DNA from: Stella humosa
GTDB taxonomy: Bacteria > Pseudomonadota > Alphaproteobacteria > ATCC43930 > Allostellaceae
DNA: 64,000 nt
NCBI RefSeq assembly: GCF_006738645.1
Contig: NZ_AP019700.1
Coordinates: 1,624,001 to 1,688,000 of the forward strand
Direction: 5' to 3'
Shown here in pieces: positions 38,122 to 45,199 of this stretch. Under the pieces are notes generated by a model. It worked only from the letters and a program-made list of their open reading frames with translations. It made no database searches and was not told the DNA's origin. The position numbers and the translations under genes are program-made. The first letter of the stretch is position 1; each line of letters begins with the position of its first letter.

Positions 38122-38205
38122 TCAGAGCCGGTCGCAGGCGAAGGCATAGGCCGCCGCGAGCGCGAAGAACGCGACGCCGGCGGCGACTAGGATCAGGTCG
38201 GGCAT
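38122..38205 (-). CDS. 27-residue membrane peptide at the head of the kdp operon
   Basis: MPDLILVAAGVAFFALAAAY then AFACDRL: one hydrophobic helix with a CDRL tail. AAGGA precedes the ATG at a normal distance. The gene is 10 bp upstream of kdpF and the first of the operon. Similar short frames upstream of kdpF are, to my recollection, seen in other bacteria but usually not annotated. I infer a role with the Kdp complex from position only. Confidence 0.7.
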   Translation of the reverse strand: MPDLILVAAGVAFFALAAAYAFACDRL

Positions 38206-38267
38206 GGCAAGGTTCCTTGGTCGGGCGTCGGTCTCGATCGCCCGGATGACAAGGTGGAGCCGGTGCC

Positions 38268-38318
38268 CGTAAGGGAACGAGGTGTATTGTCGGTGCCGGC
38301 CGTAAGGATCGCGTAAGG
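38268..38318. promoter_or_regulatory. CGTAAGG direct repeats, candidate KdpE operator
   Basis: CGTAAGG occurs at 38268, 38301 and 38312. The last two start 11 bp apart and extend as CGTAAGGAT; the first is exactly 33 bp (three times 11) before the second. Tandem 11-bp direct repeats are the usual target of OmpR/PhoB-family regulators such as KdpE. The site lies between the divergent kdp operon and kdpDE, so it could serve both. Confidence 0.55.
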
Positions 38319-38405
38319 ATTGGCCTGTGGCCGGGGCAGGATGCTCGACATCGCCACCGCGACGGGCGAGATAGGGCTTCGCAATCGACGAGGAGTGGAC
38401 CACCG

Positions 38406-41111
38406 ATGGCCGAAGAGCCCGCGCGGCCGGGACCGGATGCGCTGCTGGTCGAGGCGGCGCGCGAGGGGCGTGGCCGGCTCAAGGTGTTCCTGGGGGCCGC
38501 CCCGGGCGTCGGCAAGACCTTCGCCATGCTGGAGGAGGCACGGCGCCTGAAGGCCGAGGGCATCGACGTGGTGGTGGCCCTGGTCGAGACGCACGGGCGG
38601 ACCGAGACCGAGGCACTGCTGGCCGGTTTGGAAGTGATGCCGCGGCGCCTCGTCGGCTATCGCGACCGCACCTTCAGCGAGATGGACGTGGACGCGGTGC
38701 TGGCCCGCCGCCCGCGGCTCGCCATCGTCGACGAGCTGGCCCATACCAACGTGCCGGGCAGCCGCCACCCCAAGCGTGCCCAGGATGTCGAGGAACTGCT
38801 GGACGCCGGCATCGACGTCTATTCCGCCCTCAACATCCAGCACCTGGAGAGCCTGAACGACATCGTCGCCCGCATCTCGGGCGTGCGCGTGCGCGAGACG
38901 GTCCCGGACGGGGTGCTGGAGCTGGCCGACGAGGTCGAGCTGATCGACCTGCCGACCGACGAGCTGATCCAGCGCCTGCGCCAGGGCAAGGTCTATGTCC
39001 ACGACCAGATCGCGCGCGCGATCCAGAACTTCTTCTCCAAGGGCAACCTGACGGCGCTGCGGGAACTCGCCATGCGGGTGGCGGCCGACCGGGTCGATGC
39101 GCAGATGACGCAGCACATGCGCAGCCACGCGATTGCCGGGCCGTGGCCGACGCAGGAGAAGATCCTGGTCTGCATCAACGAATCGCCGGTCGCGAAGTCG
39201 CTGGTGCGGGCGGCCAAGCGCATGGCCGAGCGCGCCCGCATCGGCTGGATCGTCGCCAACGTCGTCACCCCGCACCGCGAATCCCTGCCGGACGCGGCCA
39301 AGGACCGCATCGTCGAGGCGCTGCGCCTGGGCGAGAGCCTGGGGGCGGAGGTGGTGACCCTGACCGCCGGGGCCGACGTCGCGCGCGAGATCCTGGATTT
39401 CGCCCGCCAGCGCAACGTCAGCCGGCTGGTGGTCGGGCGGCCGCGGCCGCGCCGGCTGCTGGCCTTCCTGTCGCGCGAGACGGTGGCCGAAGAGCTCGTG
39501 CGCCGCGCCGTGGACTTCGAGGTAACGCTGGTCGCCAGCGACCCGCGGGAGGGCGCGCGCGCGCCGATCCGCGGCCCGCGCCTGCTGCCCGAGCGCAACC
39601 TTGCGGCCTATGGCTGGGCGGCCGTGGCGGTCGCCGTGGCGACCGGCGTGGCAATGGCGATCGACGCGGTTCTGCCGGTCTCCAGCCTGTCGCCGGTGTT
39701 CCTGGTTGCGGTCCTGCTGGTGGCGACGCGGCTCGGCCTGTGGCCGTCGCTGTTCGCCAGCCTCGCCAGCTTCGCCGTCTACAACTTCTTCTTCACAGAG
39801 CCGCTGTTCACCCTGCTGGTCAGCAGCCGGGACGACGTGCTGGCGCTTCTGCTGTTCCTGGCGGCCGCCCTCTTCAGCGGCAATCTCGCCGGCCGCCTGC
39901 GCGCCCAGGTGACGGCCCAGCGCGCGGTGTCCAAGCGGATCAACAACCTCTACGAATTCAGCCGCAAGATCGCGAGCGCCGCCAGCCTGGAGGATGTCGT
40001 CTGGGCCGCGGTCCACCATGTCGCGTCCACCCTGCAATGCCGGGCGCTCGTGCTGGCGCCGGGCGAGGGCGGCGGGCATCTCGCGATCATCGGCGGCTAC
40101 CCGCCCGAGGACCAGCTCGACGCCAAGGACCGCGGTGCGGCCGAATGGGCGTGGGAGCACGGGGAGCCGGCCGGCTGGGGCTCCGACACGCTGCCGACCT
40201 CGGCCTGGCTGTTCCTGCCGCTGAAGACGGGGCAGGGGGCGGTCGGCCTGCTGGGCGTGGCCTTCGACGGCCGCGCCCTGCTGTCGCCCGACGAGCGCCG
40301 CCTGCTGGAGGCGCTGGTCGACCAGGTGGCGCTGGCGGTCGAGCGCACCCGCCTGGTGGCGGACCTGGGGGAGACGCGATTCCTGTCGGAGACCGAGCGC
40401 CTGCGCCAGGCGCTGCTGTCGTCGGTCAGCCATGACCTGCGCACGCCGCTGGTGTCGATCATCGGGGCGGCATCGACGCTCATCGAATCCGATGCCGCTC
40501 TGGGGCCGGAAGGGCGCCGGCAGATGGCCGAGGCGATCCGGGAGGAGGGCGAGCGCCTCAACCGGTTCGTGCAGAACCTGCTCGACATGACGCGGCTCGG
40601 CTATGGCGCGTTGCGCCTCAACCTCGACTGGGTCGATCTGCGCGAGGTGATGGGGCGGGCCACCCGCCAGCTTGGCCCGGTGCTGCGCGACCACCCGGTG
40701 GACATCGCCGTGCCGGCGTCGCTCGGCCCGATCCACATCGATGCCATCCTGATGGAGCAGGTGATGGCCAACCTGCTCGACAACGCCGCGAAGTATGCGC
40801 CCGCCGGCACGCCGATCACCGTCGCCGCCCGCCGCGACGGCCGCGAGGTGGTGATCGAGACGAGCGACGCCGGCCCCGGCATCCCGCCGGAGGATCGCGA
40901 GCGGGTGTTCGACATGTTCTACCGCGTGCGTGCAGGCGATGGGCAGCGGGCGGGGACCGGGCTTGGCCTTGCCATCTGCCGCGGCATCGTCGAGGCCCAT
41001 GGCGGCCGCATCAAGGTGGGGGACGCTGCGGGCGGCGGCGCCAGGATCGAGATCCGGCTGCCGTCCGCGGGCGAGCCTCCCACCCCGCCGGCGCCGGAGG
41101 AGACGCCGTGA
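38406..41111 (+). CDS. kdpD: Sensor histidine kinase KdpD
   Basis: 901 residues with the full KdpD plan. The N-terminal KdpD domain carries a Walker A (GAAPGVGKT, residues 30-38) and HTNVPGSRHPKRAQDVEELL. A USP-like domain (ILVCINESPVAKSLVRAA) follows, then four membrane helices near residues 395-500, a GAF-like region, the phosphoacceptor SVSHDLRTPLVS (about residue 676) and an ATPase domain with NLLDNAAKYAPAG and TGLGLAICRG. It senses low potassium and turgor-related cues. GAGGAG precedes the ATG. Its stop overlaps kdpE. Confidence 0.97.
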   Translation: MAEEPARPGPDALLVEAAREGRGRLKVFLGAAPGVGKTFAMLEEARRLKAEGIDVVVALVETHGRTETEALLAGLEVMPRRLVGYRDRTFSEMDVDAVLARRPRLAIVDELAHTNVPGSRHPKRAQDVEELLDAGIDVYSALNIQHLESLNDIVARISGVRVRETVPDGVLELADEVELIDLPTDELIQRLRQGKVYVHDQIARAIQNFFSKGNLTALRELAMRVAADRVDAQMTQHMRSHAIAGPWPTQEKILVCINESPVAKSLVRAAKRMAERARIGWIVANVVTPHRESLPDAAKDRIVEALRLGESLGAEVVTLTAGADVAREILDFARQRNVSRLVVGRPRPRRLLAFLSRETVAEELVRRAVDFEVTLVASDPREGARAPIRGPRLLPERNLAAYGWAAVAVAVATGVAMAIDAVLPVSSLSPVFLVAVLLVATRLGLWPSLFASLASFAVYNFFFTEPLFTLLVSSRDDVLALLLFLAAALFSGNLAGRLRAQVTAQRAVSKRINNLYEFSRKIASAASLEDVVWAAVHHVASTLQCRALVLAPGEGGGHLAIIGGYPPEDQLDAKDRGAAEWAWEHGEPAGWGSDTLPTSAWLFLPLKTGQGAVGLLGVAFDGRALLSPDERRLLEALVDQVALAVERTRLVADLGETRFLSETERLRQALLSSVSHDLRTPLVSIIGAASTLIESDAALGPEGRRQMAEAIREEGERLNRFVQNLLDMTRLGYGALRLNLDWVDLREVMGRATRQLGPVLRDHPVDIAVPASLGPIHIDAILMEQVMANLLDNAAKYAPAGTPITVAARRDGREVVIETSDAGPGIPPEDRERVFDMFYRVRAGDGQRAGTGLGLAICRGIVEAHGGRIKVGDAAGGGARIEIRLPSAGEPPTPPAPEETP

Positions 41112-41806
41112 CGGAAGCCGCCGGCAAGGTCTTGGTCGTCGACGACGAGGCGCAGATCCGCCGCTTCCTGCGCATTGCGCTCGAGGCGCACGGGTTCACG
41201 GTGGCGGAGGCGATCCGCGGCCAGGATGCCGTCGCGCGCACCGCATCGGAGAACCCCGACGTGGTGATCCTCGACCTCGGCCTGCCGGACATGGACGGAA
41301 AGACGGTGGTGGCCCGCATCCGCGAATGGTCGAGCGTGCCGATCCTGATCCTGTCGGTGCGGCAATCGGAGGCCGAGAAGGTGGCGGCGCTGGATGCCGG
41401 CGCCGACGACTATGTGGTGAAGCCCTTCGGCATCGCCGAACTGCTGGCGCGCCTGCGCGCGCTGCGCCGCAACCGCCGCACGGACGCCGGCCCGTCCGAA
41501 CCGGCGGAGCTGACAGTGGGCGACCTGCGCATCGACCTCGCCCGCCGCGAGGTGCAGGTCGCAGGCAACCCGGTCCGGCTTACCCGCAAGGAGTTCGACC
41601 TGCTGGCGATGCTGGCCCGCAATGCCGGGCGCATCGTCACCCATCCGCAGCTCCTGCGCGCCGTCTGGGGCCGTGCGCACGAGAACGACGTCCACTACCT
41701 GCGCGTCTTCGTGGGCCAGATCCGCGAGAAGCTGGCCGACGACCCGGCCCACCCGCGCTTCATCCTCAACGAGCCGGGCGTCGGGTATCGGCTGCTGGTG
41801 CCTTGA
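41108..41806 (+). CDS. kdpE: Response regulator KdpE
   Basis: 232 residues from GTG 41108, overlapping the kdpD stop (GTGA). The receiver domain has VLVVDDEAQIRRFLRIALEA, the phosphorylated Asp in VVILDLGLPDMDG and the Lys in DYVVKPFG. The C-terminal winged helix is OmpR/PhoB type (LTRKEFDLLAMLARNAGRIV, YLRVFVGQIREKL). It should activate the divergent kdp operon, probably through the repeats at 38268-38318. Confidence 0.96.
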   Translation: MTEAAGKVLVVDDEAQIRRFLRIALEAHGFTVAEAIRGQDAVARTASENPDVVILDLGLPDMDGKTVVARIREWSSVPILILSVRQSEAEKVAALDAGADDYVVKPFGIAELLARLRALRRNRRTDAGPSEPAELTVGDLRIDLARREVQVAGNPVRLTRKEFDLLAMLARNAGRIVTHPQLLRAVWGRAHENDVHYLRVFVGQIREKLADDPAHPRFILNEPGVGYRLLVP

Positions 41807-41810
41807 TCGA

Positions 41811-41837
41811 AAAATATACGCCTATAGCGTATATTTT
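41811..41837. repeat. AT-rich perfect inverted repeat before the toxin remnant
   Basis: AAAATATACGC (41811-41821), spacer CTATA, GCGTATATTTT (41827-41837). An 11-bp perfect arm with low GC stands out sharply here. It lies 5 bp after kdpE and just before the BrnT-like remnant, so it could be the autoregulatory operator of that toxin-antitoxin unit, or an AT-rich stem ending kdpE transcripts. Confidence 0.65.
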
Positions 41838-41855
41838 AGCATTTAAAATGGAGAG

Positions 41856-41996
41856 GTGCGGGTAGTTGCTATCGGGCAGGTTGCCGACATCTGCTTCTGC
41901 GTCGTCTACACCGATCGCGACGCGGCTCGCCGTATCATCTCCGCTCGGCGGGCCAATCGGAAGGAGTGCAAGCTATGGCAAGAGGTGGGCGAGTGA
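41856..41996 (+). pseudogene. C-terminal remnant of a BrnT-like toxin
   Basis: The frame reads VRVVAIGQVADICFCVVYTD followed by RDAARRIISARRANRKE and ends at TGA 41996. VVYTxR and RIISARRA are the C-terminal hallmarks of BrnT-family ribonuclease toxins, which are normally about 90 residues. Only about 46 remain; an in-frame TAA at 41844 and the kdpE end leave no room for the N-terminal half. The remnant overlaps the antitoxin start by 22 bp, as in intact modules. Confidence 0.6.
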
Positions 41997-42373
41997 TCCA
42001 GCGGACCCTGGACGAGATCAAGGCGACCCCTCCGAATGTCGATTGGGATAAGCTGCGGGCCACCACCGAGGAAGAGATTGCGCGTCAGGCGGCCGATGAT
42101 GGCGAGCCGCCCGGCGGGTACGAGCCGCAGCCATTTGCGGACCTGAAGGTGCTGCGCGCGAGGCTAGGTATGAGTCAGGACAGTTTTGCGGCCGCGATCG
42201 GTGTGCCGGCCGGAACGATCCGGAACTGGGAGCAAGGTCGGACCTATCCCGACCCGGCTGCGATCACGCTGCTGCGAATCATCGAAGGCGCTCCCGAGGT
42301 TGCATTTGGCGTCCTCGGCGTAAAGCTGGGGGCGGCGCGGCGGCGGCCCGGTCGGCCGCGCAAGGCTGCGTGA
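41975..42373 (+). CDS. HTH-type antitoxin partner of BrnT-like toxins
   Basis: 132 residues. An N-terminal segment (TLDEIKATPPNVDWDKLRAT, then TEEEIARQAADDG) is followed by an XRE helix-turn-helix (LRARLGMSQDSFAAAIGVPA, TIRNWEQGRTYPDPAAITLL) and a basic tail ending [11 protein letters not shown]. Proteins with this layout are antitoxins and autorepressors beside BrnT-like or RelE-like toxins. AAGGAG sits 8 bp before ATG 41975, within the toxin remnant. With the toxin truncated it is probably an orphan regulator. Confidence 0.78.
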   Translation: MARGGRVIQRTLDEIKATPPNVDWDKLRATTEEEIARQAADDGEPPGGYEPQPFADLKVLRARLGMSQDSFAAAIGVPAGTIRNWEQGRTYPDPAAITLLRIIEGAPEVAFGVLGVKLGAARRRPGRPRKAA

Positions 42374-42505
42374 CACAGGAGCGCTTGCTCGACGACATGC
42401 CGCCCGGTGCAGACGACTAAAGGTCGCCGGATTGCCTGCCAGCCTTGCCCCAACCCGTTGGCGTCGGGCACCATCCCCGTCCAGTTCGGGGAAGGAAAAT
42501 CCAGG

Positions 42506-43564
42506 ATGACCAAGATCGCGATCGTCGGCGCGGGCGCCGTCGGCTGCTATGCGGGCGCGCACATGGTGCGGGCGGGAGAGGACGTCACGTTCCTTGATGC
42601 CTGGCCGGCGCATGTCGAGCACATGCGGGCCCACGGGATCCGGGTGACCGGGGTGACGGCCGAGGAGGAGTTCACGGTGCCGGTGCGGGCCTTGCACCTG
42701 ACCGATGCCCAGCAGCTCGCCAAGGAGGCGCCGGTCGACATCGCCTTCGTCTGCGTGAAGTCCTACGACACCGAATGGGCGACGACGCTGATCCGCCAGT
42801 ACCTGGCGCCAGGCGGCTTCGTCGTGTCGCTGCAGAACTGCATGAACGAGGAGCGGGTGGCGTCCGTCGTCGGCTGGGGCAAGACGGTCGGCTGCATCGC
42901 CTCCAAGATCTCGGTCGAACTGTTCGAGCCGGGCCATGTCCATCGCGGGGTGGAGAAGGGCGGGGCCGGCTACACCATCTTCCGCGTGGGTGAGGTGCAC
43001 GGGCGCATCACCCCCAGGGTCGAGGCCGTGTGCCGGCTGGTCGGCCTGTCCGACAGCGCCAAGGTGACGACCAACCTGTGGGGCGAGCGGTGGTCGAAGC
43101 TGGTGGCCAATTCCATGCAGAACGGCCTGTCCGCCTGCACCGGCCTGTCGGGCAACGCGATGATCCGCGACGACGTCATCCGCCGCTTTGCCGTGCGGCT
43201 GGGCAGCGAGGCCGTCCAGGTCGGGCAGGCCCTGGGCTATGTCCTGGAAGACATCCTGAACATCAAGCCCGAGACGCTGGCGGCGGCCGGCAACGGCGAT
43301 GCGTCCGCCCTCCAGGCGGCCGAGGACATCCTGATGGCCGGAGCCAAGAAGCGGGCGGAGGGCCAGCGCCCGTCCATGGGGCAGGACATGGCCAAGGGCC
43401 GCCGGACCGAGATCGGCTTCCTCAACGGCTTCGTCGTCGAGCGGGGCCAGGAGATCGGTATCGACGCCCGCGCCAATGCCGTCCTGACCGACCTCGTGCA
43501 GCGGGTGGAGCGCGGCGAGCTGGCGCAGGATCCGGCCCATATCACCGGCTTGCGCCTGAACTGA
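42506..43564 (+). CDS. Ketopantoate reductase family (PanE/ApbA) oxidoreductase
   Basis: 352 residues. The NAD(P) site KIAIVGAGAVGCYAGAHMVRAG is at the N-terminus, AFVCVKSYDTEWA and VVSLQNCMNEE follow, and the family lysine and Asn lie in ERWSKLVANSMQNGLSACTG. The C-terminal domain includes GRRTEIGFLNGFVVERG, matching the R-T-E-hydrophobic-N-G motif of ApbA_C. PanE makes pantoate, but the family has many members of unknown substrate and this one is longer than typical PanE, so I leave the symbol empty. ATG 42506 follows a GGGAAGGA region. Confidence 0.85.
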   Translation: MTKIAIVGAGAVGCYAGAHMVRAGEDVTFLDAWPAHVEHMRAHGIRVTGVTAEEEFTVPVRALHLTDAQQLAKEAPVDIAFVCVKSYDTEWATTLIRQYLAPGGFVVSLQNCMNEERVASVVGWGKTVGCIASKISVELFEPGHVHRGVEKGGAGYTIFRVGEVHGRITPRVEAVCRLVGLSDSAKVTTNLWGERWSKLVANSMQNGLSACTGLSGNAMIRDDVIRRFAVRLGSEAVQVGQALGYVLEDILNIKPETLAAAGNGDASALQAAEDILMAGAKKRAEGQRPSMGQDMAKGRRTEIGFLNGFVVERGQEIGIDARANAVLTDLVQRVERGELAQDPAHITGLRLN

Positions 43565-43681
43565 GGAACCCGACCCGGTCGATCGCGTTCAGCAACGAAA
43601 CGGGCGACCCCAAGCGGCGCCGGGAAGGCATTTCCGGCGCCGTCGTCCGTTGTACCGTTGCCTGGCCGAGGGAGAGTGGGC

Positions 43682-45199
43682 GTGCGTCGTCGGGAGTTGT
43701 TGGCGGGGGCCCTGTCCCTGCCCTTGGTGCTAGCGATGACGCGGGAGTTCGGCACCGCCGCGGCGACGGCCGACGAGGCCACGCCCTTCGATGCCACCAC
43801 CGTGCGACGGATGGCCAGGGAGCGTGCGGCCAAGCCGTGGCAAGCGGCGCGCGACACCCTGTCGGGACCGCTCGCCCGCCTCGACTATGACGGCTACCGC
43901 ACTATCCGCTACGACGCCAACAAGGCCCTGTGGGCGGCCGAGAAGCTGCCGTTCGGGGTGCAGTTCTTTCACCGCGGCTTCCTCTACAAGGACCGGGTGG
44001 ACATGTACGAGGTGGCGGGCGGCCATGCCCGTCGCATCCCCTACAGCCCCGACCTTTTCGACCTGAGCAAGGTCGGCAAGCTGGCCGACGGCGATGTCGG
44101 CTTCGCCGGATTCCGCGTGCATGCGGCCATGAACCGGCCGGACTACTTCGACGAGGTCTGCGCCTTCCTCGGCGCCAGCTACTTCCGCGCCGTGGCCCGC
44201 AACCACATCTACGGGCTGTCGGCCCGCGGGCTCGCGATCAAGACCGCCGAGCAGGGGGGCGAGGAGTTTCCGGCCTTCACCGCCTTCTGGCTGGAGCGGC
44301 CGGCGCAGGAGGCGGGCGCGCTGGTCATCCACGCGCTGCTCGACAGCCGCAGTGCGGCCGGCGCCTTCCGCTTCGTCGTGCGCCCGGGCGAGGCGACCAT
44401 TTTCGACGTCGAGATGGCGCTCTACCCACGGGTCGAGCTGGCCCAGGTCGGCATCGCGCCGTTGACCAGCATGTTCCTCTTCGCTGCCAACGACCGCGGC
44501 GGGGTCGACGATTTCCGCCCTGCTGTCCATGACAGCGAGGGGCTGTCGATGTGGACCGGCCGCGGCGAGCAGATCTGGCGGCCGCTCAACAACCCGGCCG
44601 AACTGCAGGTCAGCTCGTTCGCCGACGACAATCCGCGCGGCTTCGGCCTGATGCAGCGCCAGCGCGACTTCGGTGGCTACAAGGACCTGGAGGCGCGCTA
44701 CGATCGCCGGCCCGGCCTGTGGATCGAGCCGCTGGGCCAGTGGGGCAGGGGTGCCGTCCACCTGGTGGAAATCCCGACCGATCGCGAGATCCACGACAAC
44801 ATCGTGGTGGCCTGGCGGCCGGCCGAGCCGATCGCGGCCGGCAGCGAGCATGTGATGTCCTATCGCATGCACTGGTGCTGGGAAGCGCCGTGGAAGTCCG
44901 AGCTGGCCCGCATCACCGACACGCGCCAGGGGCAGAGCCTGAACGACCGCAGCCGGCTGTTCGTGCTGGAGGCGGTCGGCGACAAGCTGAAGGGTGGCAG
45001 TGGAGAGCGCCGCGCGGTGGTGACGGCCGATCGCGGCCGCCTGCGCAACGTCGTGTCCCAGGCCAATCCCGTCACCGGCGGCTGGCGCATGAGCTTCGAG
45101 CTGCAGCCGGAGGGCGCCAAGGTGATCGAGCTCCGCGCCCAGTTGATGGATGGCGACCAGCCGGCGTCGGAGGTGTGGCTCTATCGATGGACGCCCTGA
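43682..45199 (+). CDS. opgG: Periplasmic glucan biosynthesis protein OpgG/OpgD
   Basis: 505 residues from GTG 43682. The N-terminus VRRRELLAGALSLPLVLAM has a twin-arginine pattern, so export is probably by Tat, as for OpgD rather than Sec-dependent OpgG. The MdoG domain fills the rest: KLPFGVQFFHRGFLYKDRV, RPAVHDSEGLSMWTGRGE, RGAVHLVEIPTDREIHDNIV. It is needed for osmoregulated periplasmic glucan structure. The stop lies 13 bp inside opgH, so the pair is translationally coupled. Confidence 0.92.
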   Translation: MRRRELLAGALSLPLVLAMTREFGTAAATADEATPFDATTVRRMARERAAKPWQAARDTLSGPLARLDYDGYRTIRYDANKALWAAEKLPFGVQFFHRGFLYKDRVDMYEVAGGHARRIPYSPDLFDLSKVGKLADGDVGFAGFRVHAAMNRPDYFDEVCAFLGASYFRAVARNHIYGLSARGLAIKTAEQGGEEFPAFTAFWLERPAQEAGALVIHALLDSRSAAGAFRFVVRPGEATIFDVEMALYPRVELAQVGIAPLTSMFLFAANDRGGVDDFRPAVHDSEGLSMWTGRGEQIWRPLNNPAELQVSSFADDNPRGFGLMQRQRDFGGYKDLEARYDRRPGLWIEPLGQWGRGAVHLVEIPTDREIHDNIVVAWRPAEPIAAGSEHVMSYRMHWCWEAPWKSELARITDTRQGQSLNDRSRLFVLEAVGDKLKGGSGERRAVVTADRGRLRNVVSQANPVTGGWRMSFELQPEGAKVIELRAQLMDGDQPASEVWLYRWTP

